Part shown: piece by piece, positions 1 to 5,616 of the stretch
How the letters are laid out: each line of letters begins with the position of its first letter
Position numbering within the stretch: position 1 is the stretch's first letter
Assembly (NCBI GenBank): GCA_900553335.1
Contig: USCU01000085.1
Coordinates: 1-5,616 of the forward strand
Direction: 5' to 3'
Source: an uncultured Ruminococcus sp.
Lineage (GTDB): Bacteria > Bacillota > Clostridia > Oscillospirales > Ruminococcaceae
DNA: 5,616 nt
Program-made: the position numbers and the translations under genes
Notes under the pieces: model-generated
Told to the model about the DNA's origin: nothing
The model's database searches: none
The model's input: the letters and a program-made list of their open reading frames with translations, nothing else

Positions 1-399
1 CTTTATCTCATGCAGTGCGGCATAACCGTTCGTTTTAATAATGTCATAGATTATTTTTGCAATATGACTTGCTTCACCGCTGTCGTAAAAATCCTCAAAA
101 TACATTCCCTTTCGTCTTACTGAAAAAAAATACGGATACCACTCCTGCGTAATATACCCGCTTGTTTTGAAAAACAACTTTGAATATGCTATGTCGCTTC
201 GTTCCTCAATAACACGCATACGCCACTCCCATGGGTCAGTTTCAGGATTTCCCGTGTGCCATTTTACAGGAGTTTCAATATGCTCCTGCTCGTTCCAATC
301 ATACGGAATCAGAGCAAATATACCTTTCGAGTTTCCTCCGCCCATTGAAAAACCGCAGTCTAAAAGCTCCCTGCAAAAATCCGAAAAGTTTAAAATCAT
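1..399 (-). CDS. AlkZ-related protein, 3'-truncated by window edge
   Basis: An open frame begins at ATG 399-397 and runs off the left edge in frame, giving the first 133 residues (MILNFSDFCRELLDCG...). A ribosome binding site resembling AAAGGGGG lies 7 bases upstream. Residues 48-65 (WHTGNPETDPWEWRMRVI) and 80-96 (SGYITQEWYPYFFSVRR) match, from memory, the 'WHTG..tDPW.W...i' and 'eWyP.f..vRR' signatures of clostridial proteins named AlkZ-related. That family is thought to be distantly linked to winged-helix DNA glycosylases of the AlkZ/YcaQ type, but catalytic activity has not to my knowledge been shown. No signal peptide or membrane segment is visible, so it is probably cytoplasmic. It lies 64 bp downstream of the AraC-type gene on the same strand, with no clear terminator between them, so co-transcription is plausible. 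The reading frame is certain; the family name is moderately sure. Confidence 0.75.
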   Translation of the reverse strand, partial: MILNFSDFCRELLDCGFSMGGGNSKGIFALIPYDWNEQEHIETPVKWHTGNPETDPWEWRMRVIEERSDIAYSKLFFKTSGYITQEWYPYFFSVRRKGMYFEDFYDSGEASHIAKIIYDIIKTNGYAALHEIK

Positions 400-463
400 A
401 AAGTATCCCCCTTTAAGATAAGTTTACCACCCACGGCTAATTTGGTATTGTAAAAAATCGACA

Positions 464-1297
464 TTATTCCACCAAAAACCTTTTTGCCTTTTCGGGAGTC
501 ATCAGGTGATGTTTTTTAAAGTCATTGATAAGATGTGCCTGATCGAAGTAACCATACTTATCTACTGCATCCAAAGCATTAAAGTTTTTGCTTTTCAAAA
601 TATCCTTCCAAAGCAGCTGATAACGTATCAGCGACTGAAGACCTTTTGGAGAAATGCCTATGTACTCATTAAAAAGCCTCTCAAGGTGCTTGTTGGATAC
701 CGATGTACATGAACAAATATCTGCTATTTTTATCGTTCCCCTAGAACTAATCATTTGATACAGGGCATTCATAACATAGTCATTCTGACGCTTTTGATTT
801 TTATGTTCAATTAATATCCTTTCTGCTATTTTAATTCTCTCCGAGATTGAATCTGTTTCAAACAAAAAAGGCTCAAGCTGACGTTTGATAGAATTAAAAT
901 ACATCTCTAAATCAACATATCGGTTTTTACTTCCGTTTAGAGCTTCATCGGAAAACAGCGCCGCTCCCCAAGGATAAAATCGTATAGCAAAGGTTGATAC
1001 TGCATCTGTCTGTGGGATCTCGGGCGATAAAAATGCTCTTTCATGTATTGCGCAAAAGCCGCTGTCAATAGTATTTTGAGTATAATTAACATTAAATATA
1101 ATGTCCATACATGTATCCGGAATAACTAAAACACCCGTGTTTTTTGATTCCCCGACTTTTTTATGAGGCTTTGGCGTACCCCAAAAACAACGTATATACG
1201 GTTTAAGCTCTTCACACGGCTCTGCTTCAAAATAAGCTTTCCTATAAACAGAAGATTCGGCAGTTATCGGCTTGTAGACAGAGCTTAGCAAAAACAT
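464..1297 (-). CDS. AraC-family transcriptional regulator (DUF6597-like N-terminal domain)
   Basis: A 277-residue DNA-binding regulator, presumably cytoplasmic. Residues about 15-125 form the N-terminal sensor-like domain, with the PDTCMDIIFN segment (60-69) and FAIRFYPWGAALF (103-115) typical of the DUF6597 group. Residues about 176-274 carry the C-terminal double helix-turn-helix: IKIADICSCTSVSNKHLERLF (189-209) is the first, and the second ends in the hallmark GYFDQAHLINDFKKHHLMTPEKAKRF (249-274). I chose ATG 1297, not the upstream in-frame ATG at 1354, because AGAGGTGA sits 5 bases before it. The longer start has only a weak AAGGGA and would place 19 codons inside the structured RNA element. 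The nearest promoter is at 1469-1497, so the mRNA would carry that RNA as its leader. The effector and target genes cannot be read from the sequence; the neighbouring AlkZ-related gene is a candidate target. Confidence 0.9.
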   Translation of the reverse strand: MFLLSSVYKPITAESSVYRKAYFEAEPCEELKPYIRCFWGTPKPHKKVGESKNTGVLVIPDTCMDIIFNVNYTQNTIDSGFCAIHERAFLSPEIPQTDAVSTFAIRFYPWGAALFSDEALNGSKNRYVDLEMYFNSIKRQLEPFLFETDSISERIKIAERILIEHKNQKRQNDYVMNALYQMISSRGTIKIADICSCTSVSNKHLERLFNEYIGISPKGLQSLIRYQLLWKDILKSKNFNALDAVDKYGYFDQAHLINDFKKHHLMTPEKAKRFLVE

Positions 1298-1302
1298 AGA
1301 TC

Positions 1303-1310
1303 TCACCTCT
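1303..1310 (-). promoter_or_regulatory. Ribosome binding site of the AraC-type gene
   Basis: On the minus strand AGAGGTGA (1310 to 1303) stands 5 bases before ATG 1297. It matches the 3' half of the AGGAGGTGA consensus and decides the start in favour of 1297. It begins 7 bases after the 3' hairpin of the structured RNA (1318-1330), so folding of that RNA could plausibly affect ribosome access. Confidence 0.6.
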
Positions 1311-1317
1311 TCAATAA

Positions 1318-1443
1318 GGGGCAACGCCCCGTCATTCAACAAACGACCGGGCATTAGTCCCTTAGGAGTTCAGCGGGGGATTATTCCTCCACTGAAAGGC
1401 TAGGTTGTCCCCGTCTCAGCGGCGAGGAACATAGTCGTTGTTG
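1318..1443 (-). ncRNA. Structured noncoding RNA or regulatory leader, possibly raiA-motif-like
   Basis: This compact element is GC-rich: about 57% in 1321-1430, against about 21% in 1431-1500 by hand count. CAACAACGAC (1443-1434) pairs with GTCGTTTGTTG (1347-1337) over 10 bp with one bulged U and closes the domain. Inside, TTCCTC-GC-CGCTGA (1429-1416) can pair with TCAGTGGAGGAA (1395-1384). That fold frees CGGGG (1413-1409) to form a pseudoknot with CCCCG (1378-1374). A competing fold makes two simple hairpins instead (see findings). A perfect GGGGC-GTT-GCCCC hairpin (1330-1318) ends the element. A promoter lies just upstream, giving a predicted transcript of roughly 145 nt if it ends at the hairpin. 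The conserved-looking core recalled the clostridial raiA motif; a stand-alone HEARO/omega-RNA is another option. The existence of structure is well supported by the pairing; the family name is tentative and rests on memory alone. Confidence 0.7.
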
Positions 1444-1468
1444 TACAAAAAAATCTCTTATCCAATTT

Positions 1469-1497
1469 ATTTTATCACATGATTATTTAAATTACAA
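1469..1497 (-). promoter_or_regulatory. Sigma-A-type promoter for the structured RNA and AraC-type gene
   Basis: On the minus strand TTGTAA (1497-1492; 4 of 6 to TTGACA) is followed by exactly 17 bases and then TAAAAT (1474-1469; 5 of 6 to TATAAT). A TGA triplet directly before the -10 forms the extended TGn element. Transcription would start near 1461-1463, about 20 bases before the closing helix of the RNA. The promoter begins only 6 bases after the T-tract of the terminator of the preceding unit, which suggests a real transcription boundary. Spurious matches are easy in such AT-rich DNA, so confidence is moderate. Confidence 0.55.
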
Positions 1498-1502
1498 CAA
1501 AC

Positions 1503-1535
1503 AAAAAAGCCCAAACCCCATAAAGGTCTGAGCTT
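1503..1535 (-). terminator. Rho-independent terminator of the ABC/GldG operon
   Basis: On the minus strand AAGCTCAGACC (1535-1525) pairs with GGTTTGGGCTT (1517-1507) over 11 bp, including two G-U pairs. The loop has 7 bases and the stem runs into a six-T tract (1508-1503). It starts 13 bases after the stop codon of the 94-aa gene and would end the transcript from the right-hand genes. There is no T-run on the other side, so it acts only for the minus strand. Confidence 0.85.
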
Positions 1536-1548
1536 TGAGAAATATCTT

Positions 1549-1833
1549 TTACTTTGATGAATATCTTGCGAGCCATGCGTTGGCAATATCAAGCGCTTCG
1601 TAAAGGCTTTTCTTTTCCGCCGTTTTATTAATTCTTTCGTTCGGCGGTAAGCTTTCGTCAGTCGCCATTCTAAACATTCTTACTTTATTTGCAACGTCTA
1701 AATCTCCGACCTTTTCGGTTGCGAGTATCTGTATCATAACAACATACTCGTCGCTCATATTTCCATAGTATATTTCTTTTCCTTTTCTGACAAGAGGAAG
1801 TCCCTTGTATGTGAAAAATTCGCTTTGAGCCAT
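1549..1833 (-). CDS. Conserved small protein of unknown function (94 aa)
   Basis: This 94-residue protein (MAQSEFFTYKGLPLVRKGKEIYYGN...) starts at ATG 1833 behind a strong AAGGAGGG site 7 bases upstream. I recognise the type (FTYKG.PLVR.G..IYYGNMSD.YVV.(I/L)QIL...K.GDL.VA) as a widespread uncharacterised clostridial protein, but know of no function. It has no signal peptide or membrane helix, so it is probably cytoplasmic. The N-terminal half reads as short beta-strands around the YYGN-MSDEYVVMIQI segment (22-36); the last 25 residues (KKSLYEALDIANAWLARY) look like an amphipathic helix. It follows the DUF4340 gene by 57 bp without a clear promoter or terminator between them, and an intrinsic terminator follows it. 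It is thus probably the last gene of the operon, though a functional link to the transporter is only positional. Confidence 0.85.
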   Translation of the reverse strand: MAQSEFFTYKGLPLVRKGKEIYYGNMSDEYVVMIQILATEKVGDLDVANKVRMFRMATDESLPPNERINKTAEKKSLYEALDIANAWLARYSSK

Positions 1834-1890
1834 TTTGTTTCCCTCCTTGAGTTTTATTTTACCAAATATAATTTAAAAAGTCTGTCATAA

Positions 1891-3414
1891 TCAGTAGGTG
1901 TCGGCATTTACTTCTTCGCCGTTTCTAACCTTTTCTATTCCTCCGATAATTGCATCAACCCATCCGCTCTCAATTCTAAAGGATGTTTTGCCGTTAAGCT
2001 TCACGATATATCTTCTGTCGGTCTGCTTATAAAATTCCATTTTGTCGCCGCCGCCCTCTGACAGATCAATGTCTATCGTAATGTCTGCGGTTTTACTCTC
2101 AGGATCGGTGAAATAAATCTCTGTTGTCGGACACTGAATCAAAAGCTGATACCAGCCCTTCCAAACCTCCGGATCAATTTTCGTTTTTGAATTCTCCAAA
2201 ACCTTTTCAACGGTCTTGTTTCCCTCTTCGTTTTCTTCGGAAACTGTAAGATCATAAGTTATATCAATGTCCGCTGTTTTTACCTTTACATCTTTAACAT
2301 CTACTACGTTATTTGTTGTCATAAGACCTGAAATAACATCCGACGGATTAAACACTGCCCAAGGCATATCGTCTGCTGAGCAATAGAAAATAACATCTAT
2401 TCCATCTACTCCCTCAAGATAAGCATAATAACCGTCTACCGTTTCTGTGTTATCTCCTTCGCTGTCCTTAACATATTCGCAGTTTCCGATTTTAAGAGTA
2501 TACTCTCCGTCCTTGCACTTTAAAACTGCAGCAGCATTAGGATTATCAAACCCGTACTTTTTAAAATCGGCGGCACCGGGCTTTGCCACAACCGCCCTTT
2601 GTGCTGTAAGTCCCCACATTCCGTGTGTTACCGCAGACGAATTTGTAACGTCAAGGTAGCTGAAAATCGGAGAGGTCATAACCTGTGCCGAAACCATAGA
2701 GGCTGTACCCTCAGGGGCATTTTCAAATATAATATCATAATCCTTTGACTTTTGAGTTACTTTAAGCGATGTAAAGTAGCTCTCATCAGCATCGCTCGGC
2801 ATTGCCGGGAGCATTGAAAGACTTATAAAGTCCTCTTTAGAATAAAGGAAATAAGAAAGATTGCTCGCATAGACGGTATAAATCTTTGTTGAACCCGCCT
2901 CACAAACGTAGTAATATCCGCTTTCGGGTGATTCATCTCCGATCAAAAATGTCTTTTGCTTATCCTTTCCGTCATAATGGAACGTAACTGTAAAGAAAGA
3001 AGAAACATCTTCGAGTCCGTATTTTGACAGATCGTTTGTGTCTTCCTCGACAATATCCTTTGCCGCAAGCGAGCATAACGTATTTGCAACTGAAGAATAC
3101 ATCATCTGATTTTGATTTATTCCTTCAAGCTCTTCTATTTTCCATTCCTCACCGCCGACAGAGGTTTGAACAATTTCAAACTCTCCGTTTTTGTTGTGAA
3201 ACACAACACTTTTAACATTTGTTTTATCAAGCGTTTCGGCTACACTATCGGTAAGAGAAATGCTTCCTGTATCATCATTTGATTCAATTATGCCGGTGTC
3301 GCTTGATGAGCTGCCTGAGTCTGCCTTAGGTATAAACTTAAGCACCAAAAGCATTGCGCCAAGACATATCGCAACAACAACACATATGATAATTCCTTTA
3401 GCTTTAGAGTTCAT
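1891..3414 (-). CDS. DUF4340 domain-containing membrane-anchored protein
   Basis: A 507-residue protein with a short basic N-terminus (MNSKAKG), one membrane segment (about 7-27), a Ser/Asp-rich linker (about 31-55) and a large extracytoplasmic part. DUF4340-like motifs occur twice: YGLEDV (132-137) with IGDESPESGYYYV, and YGFDNP (287-292) with LKIGN and a YYAYLEG stretch. The pattern 'YGl..p....v.....dg....l.iGd....g.yYv' is the family signature. Such proteins are typically encoded beside GldG-type genes in ABC clusters; the biochemical role is unknown. An in-frame TTG at 3471 would add 19 residues and overlap the gldG-like gene by 32 bp, but its nearest purine-rich stretch is too close. ATG 3414 has GGAGA 6 bases upstream and leaves a clean 25-bp gap, so I prefer it. 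The TGA stop is at 1891. Confidence 0.9.
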   Translation of the reverse strand: MNSKAKGIIICVVVAICLGAMLLVLKFIPKADSGSSSSDTGIIESNDDTGSISLTDSVAETLDKTNVKSVVFHNKNGEFEIVQTSVGGEEWKIEELEGINQNQMMYSSVANTLCSLAAKDIVEEDTNDLSKYGLEDVSSFFTVTFHYDGKDKQKTFLIGDESPESGYYYVCEAGSTKIYTVYASNLSYFLYSKEDFISLSMLPAMPSDADESYFTSLKVTQKSKDYDIIFENAPEGTASMVSAQVMTSPIFSYLDVTNSSAVTHGMWGLTAQRAVVAKPGAADFKKYGFDNPNAAAVLKCKDGEYTLKIGNCEYVKDSEGDNTETVDGYYAYLEGVDGIDVIFYCSADDMPWAVFNPSDVISGLMTTNNVVDVKDVKVKTADIDITYDLTVSEENEEGNKTVEKVLENSKTKIDPEVWKGWYQLLIQCPTTEIYFTDPESKTADITIDIDLSEGGGDKMEFYKQTDRRYIVKLNGKTSFRIESGWVDAIIGGIEKVRNGEEVNADTY

Positions 3415-3420
3415 TTGTTT

Positions 3421-3425
3421 TCTCC
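3421..3425 (-). promoter_or_regulatory. Ribosome binding site deciding the DUF4340 gene start
   Basis: GGAGA on the minus strand (3425-3421) is 6 bases before ATG 3414 and lies in the gap after the stop codon of the gldG-like gene. For the rival TTG at 3471 the only candidate (AGGAA) abuts the start codon, which is too close. Confidence 0.65.
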
Positions 3426-3439
3426 GTTTCCCTGATGGC

Positions 3440-5104
3440 CTATCTATTCTTTCTTCTGATCCAAACGACAATTCCTATAACAAGAACAATTAGCGGAATA
3501 ACAAGAATAAATGTCCATTTATAAATGCTTATCTGTGCATCCGTAAGCTCGAATAACTCTCCGCCTATCTTTGAAGGCTCTATTGTAATTCCCGAAGTGG
3601 TTTTTCCCGTCATCTGATTTGTAACGCTTAAAATCCACTGGCTGTTTGCATACTGTGTTGCCTGCAAAATAGAATCATCAAGCAAAAATTCAGAGCCGAG
3701 CGCCAAAACCTGACTATAGCTTTCAGTATTATCGTCGTTAAACGCCGCCTTATATCCTATCGCAGCCGCAATCTGCTCTCCGCTTGAGATCTTATCTCCC
3801 GTATTCATATCTGCTTTAAAGCCTGTATCCGCAGTTTTTAAAAGAGCAACAGTTTTTTTCATATCCTCTTCGTCAAATTTAAGCGTAATAGGCTTTGTGT
3901 AAAGCATCGTAAGCATTGTAAGCGAATCGTTTTTAATGTCCTTTTCATAATCCTCGGCCGATAGATTCACCTTAAGATAGCCGTTGCTTACATTTGAGCT
4001 TTCAGCATCATACATACAGTAATCCTCAAGGATTATTCCGTACTCTTCTAAAAGCTCATCAATTTTCGGAGTATCAGGCTGCTGTACGCTTTCGATGTAC
4101 ATAAGGTTTTTCCCAAGCTTTGTGCCATTATTAAGAAAATCTGATACCTTCTTAACCTCTGCATCGGTATAATCCACCGTAGGAGCAGCTATAACTGCAA
4201 GATCTGTATCCGCAGGAATATCCTCGGTAGTGATATTAACGCTGTCAACCTCATATCCGTTCGCTTTCATAAGTGTCTGATAATAATTAAGAGGAGCTGC
4301 CTCTCCTCTTCCCGTAAGGAGAGTTATTTTAACCGGATTTGAATCGGTTACTATCATAAGGGCAGAAGTATATGCCTGCTCGGCATTTGACGATTCGATA
4401 AAATTCGTCTTTTCTCCGGCAGAGTTTGAAAAAGTCTGAGTAGCATATGCTGTTACAAAATTAAGCTCATTTCCGTAATAGCTCAACGCCATAGTTTCGA
4501 GCGTCATGCCTGACGAAGAAAGACTTGAAACTACTTCAGAAGAAAAGTTTACAAGATCAAGCGGTGAAACAACGCTTGTTCTTTTATATTCCTTTCCGTC
4601 ATCGCCTATTTGTGTTGTTTCAAAAATGATGTCATACGCTGAAAGTCCGTCATCATACTGAGAAACAACATTTGGATTTGAAAGAAAATCCACATACTCA
4701 ATCGTGATTTTAGAATTATACTGTGCATACTTTTGCAAAATTTCGTCCGCCTGAAGCGTATATACGTTTTGAGAGTCAAAGGTATCCTTTTCAGCCAAAA
4801 CGGTTATCTTAACATCTTTTTCAATGCTCTTTACATAATCTATCGTTTCATCGGAAATCGAATAGGACGAATTTGATGTCATGTCAAAAGACAGCGGAAA
4901 ACGTTCAAAAACCTGTGTTGCCACAATATTTATAAGAACTAAAACCGCTACGAATACTGCTGTAAAAGCTATTGCCATAGAGCCATGCTTCAACTTTTTA
5001 TGCGCCTTTTTTGTTTTTGAAGTCTTTTCCTCTTTCTCTTTAAAATCGTTTGCTGTGTTTTGTTCCTCATTCTCTTGGAGGATTTTATTCTCATCGTTCA
5101 TCAT
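3440..5104 (-). CDS. GldG-family ABC transporter auxiliary protein
   Basis: A 554-residue protein. Residues 1-42 are a charged, Glu/Lys-rich cytoplasmic tail. A first membrane segment spans about 44-64 and a second about 528-548, followed by a basic end (WIRRKNR). The long middle part is thus extracytoplasmic. FDMTSNSSYSISDETIDYV (73-91) followed by KDVKITVLAE (96-105) matches the 'lDlT....ysls..T...l..l...v.i.vl' start of GldG/ABC-auxiliary domains. ITLLTGRGEA (260-269) corresponds to the family 'ltGhGE' motif, and LAVIAAPTVDYTDAEVKKVSDFLNNG (302-327) to the following Rossmann-like segment. The family is named from Bacteroidetes gliding motility; in Firmicutes it accompanies ABC-2 permeases of unknown substrate, and motility is not implied. 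AAAGGAGG overlaps the stop codon of the upstream permease, and the ATG is 11 bp after that stop. A second in-frame ATG follows directly at 5101. Confidence 0.9.
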   Translation of the reverse strand: MMNDENKILQENEEQNTANDFKEKEEKTSKTKKAHKKLKHGSMAIAFTAVFVAVLVLINIVATQVFERFPLSFDMTSNSSYSISDETIDYVKSIEKDVKITVLAEKDTFDSQNVYTLQADEILQKYAQYNSKITIEYVDFLSNPNVVSQYDDGLSAYDIIFETTQIGDDGKEYKRTSVVSPLDLVNFSSEVVSSLSSSGMTLETMALSYYGNELNFVTAYATQTFSNSAGEKTNFIESSNAEQAYTSALMIVTDSNPVKITLLTGRGEAAPLNYYQTLMKANGYEVDSVNITTEDIPADTDLAVIAAPTVDYTDAEVKKVSDFLNNGTKLGKNLMYIESVQQPDTPKIDELLEEYGIILEDYCMYDAESSNVSNGYLKVNLSAEDYEKDIKNDSLTMLTMLYTKPITLKFDEEDMKKTVALLKTADTGFKADMNTGDKISSGEQIAAAIGYKAAFNDDNTESYSQVLALGSEFLLDDSILQATQYANSQWILSVTNQMTGKTTSGITIEPSKIGGELFELTDAQISIYKWTFILVIPLIVLVIGIVVWIRRKNR

Positions 5105-5106
5105 TA

Positions 5107-5116
5107 AAACCTCCTT
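5107..5116 (-). promoter_or_regulatory. RBS of the gldG-like gene overlapping the permease stop
   Basis: The minus strand reads TAAAGGAGG from the permease stop codon (5118-5116) into a near-perfect Shine-Dalgarno site, with ATG 5104 following. The overlap of stop and RBS indicates that the two genes are translated from one mRNA, probably with coupling. Confidence 0.7.
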
Positions 5117-5568
5117 TAGTTCCAGCGGCGGCGCTCAAGCACTCTTACCGTAAAGAATATAAACGCAGCCGTCACACTTATAAAGAACAAAATATTTGAA
5201 AAATCAAACGAGCCGTAAGTAAATCCGTCGTACCTTGATAAAAACGAGAGTCTTGTAAAAATATTTGCAATAAAATCTATTGGTATGATACTTGCTATCG
5301 CTGAAAATAGATATAATATTACCATTATCGCAAAGGACAAAACTGCGGAAACTATCTGGTTTTCAGTAAGCGATGAAACGAATATTCCAATTGATATGAA
5401 CGCCGCTCCCAGCAAAACAAGACCTACTATGTTTCCAAAAATCAAAAGCCAGTCCGGGGAAGAAATTGCCGACACGATTACAGCAAAAACAAGCGTTATT
5501 AAAACGCCGAGAGCATATACCAAAAATGCTGCAAAAAACTTACCCATGACTATTGCTCCGAGTGATAC
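5116..5568 (-). CDS. ABC-2 type transporter permease, C-terminal part
   Basis: The genuine reading frame enters at the adapter junction (5568) and ends at TAA 5118-5116, leaving 150 residues (VSLGAIVMGKFFAAFLVYAL...RRRWN). Hydrophobic segments at about 11-36, 41-65, 71-93 and 123-142 are membrane helices. FVSSLTENQIVSAVLSFAI (63-81) and the ending FFTVRVLERRRW are characteristic of GldF/ABC-2 permeases, which are commonly around 230-290 residues, so roughly 80-140 N-terminal residues are missing. It would form the membrane channel of the ABC system, with an ATPase expected further upstream beyond the window. A frame continuing to an ATG at 5604 exists, but its first 12 residues (MSRGLGDVYKRQ) are translated adapter and must not be annotated. 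The real start is not in the window. Confidence 0.88.
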   Translation of the reverse strand, partial: VSLGAIVMGKFFAAFLVYALGVLITLVFAVIVSAISSPDWLLIFGNIVGLVLLGAAFISIGIFVSSLTENQIVSAVLSFAIMVILYLFSAIASIIPIDFIANIFTRLSFLSRYDGFTYGSFDFSNILFFISVTAAFIFFTVRVLERRRWN

Positions 5569-5616
5569 CTGTCTCTTATACACATCTCCGAGCCCACGAG
5601 ACAAGAGGCAATCTCG
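5569..5616. other. Illumina Nextera adapter contamination
   Basis: From 5569 the plus strand reads CTGTCTCTTATACACATCT (5569-5587, the Tn5 mosaic end as used in Nextera kits), then CCGAGCCCACGAGAC (5588-5602, Nextera read-2 adapter). AAGAGGCA (5603-5610) follows at the index position and, from memory, equals i7 index N711. ATCTCG (5611-5616) is the start of the P7 primer region. The order is exactly that of sequencing read-through into the adapter, so these 48 bases are not part of the organism. Confidence 0.98.

Noticed and set aside
167..421. Plus-strand open frame of 84 codons
   Set aside because: It lies opposite the AlkZ-related gene and has low-complexity, non-family sequence. The other plus-strand frames (506-712, 2447-2659, 3024-3215, 3260-3493, 4881-5153) are likewise shadows of minus-strand genes.
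400..463. Promoter or terminator between the AraC-type and AlkZ-related genes
   Set aside because: TTTACA occurs on the minus strand, but no -10 is found at 16-18 bases, and no hairpin precedes the short T-run.
1297..1460. Remnant of an IS200/IS605 element (TnpB right end)
   Set aside because: No tnpB or transposase coding remains (no zinc-finger or DRD.NA-type end) and no flanking repeats are visible; only the RNA-like fold remains.
1850..1890. Possible promoter before the 94-aa gene (ATGACA on the minus strand with TATATT or TAAAAT)
   Set aside because: The spacers to the two -10 candidates are 12 and 21 bases, both outside the usual range, so it is probably chance in AT-rich DNA.
3415..3471. 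TTG start giving a 526-aa DUF4340 protein overlapping the gldG-like gene
   Set aside because: Its purine stretch abuts the start codon, while ATG 3414 has a well-spaced GGAGA and is followed at once by a basic residue/membrane-anchor pattern.
5569..5604. N-terminal extension MSRGLGDVYKRQ of the permease
   Set aside because: It is the translation of Nextera adapter sequence on the reverse strand, not genomic DNA.

Overview
The window looks like a fragment of a low-GC Firmicutes genome, most likely a gut-type Clostridia (Oscillospiraceae/Lachnospiraceae-like). The pointers are AT-rich intergenic DNA, strong AAGGAGG-type ribosome binding sites, a GldG/DUF4340 ABC-transporter cluster of a kind common in Clostridia, and a small conserved protein of the same group. 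It is probably a metagenomic or draft-assembly contig, because the right end (5569-5616) is not biological: it is Illumina Nextera adapter read-through (mosaic end, adapter, 8-base index, start of the flow-cell primer). All real genes are on the minus strand, so the window is best read from right to left.

Right part (5568 to about 1503): an apparent operon. It starts with the C-terminal 150 residues of an ABC-2 type permease, whose upstream part is lost at the adapter junction. Next come a GldG-family auxiliary protein (554 aa, one membrane segment at each end), a DUF4340 membrane-anchored protein (507 aa with the start I prefer) and a 94-aa conserved protein of unknown function. A good intrinsic terminator (1503-1535) closes the unit. 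The first three genes are separated by 11 and 25 bp and together resemble a membrane ABC system with two large extracytoplasmic partners. Its substrate cannot be read from the sequence.

Middle (1497 to 1298): just past that terminator lies a well-formed sigma-A-type promoter, followed by a compact GC-rich RNA-like element (core 1318-1443) in AT-rich surroundings. A 10-bp long-range helix with one bulged U closes it. Inside are two mutually exclusive sets of helices, one of which includes a pseudoknot, and a GGGGC/GCCCC hairpin lies at the 3' end. I regard it as a structured noncoding RNA or regulatory leader. The raiA motif is my best, tentative, family suggestion; a stand-alone HEARO/omega-RNA-like element is the alternative. 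It is the most interesting object in the window.

Left part (1297 to 1): an AraC-type regulator with a DUF6597-like N-terminal domain, whose RBS starts 7 bp after the RNA hairpin. It is followed after a 64-bp gap by the first 133 codons of an AlkZ-related protein that runs off the left edge. The regulator may therefore be expressed from the RNA promoter, and the RNA could act as its leader. No mobile element, CRISPR array, tRNA or rRNA was seen.
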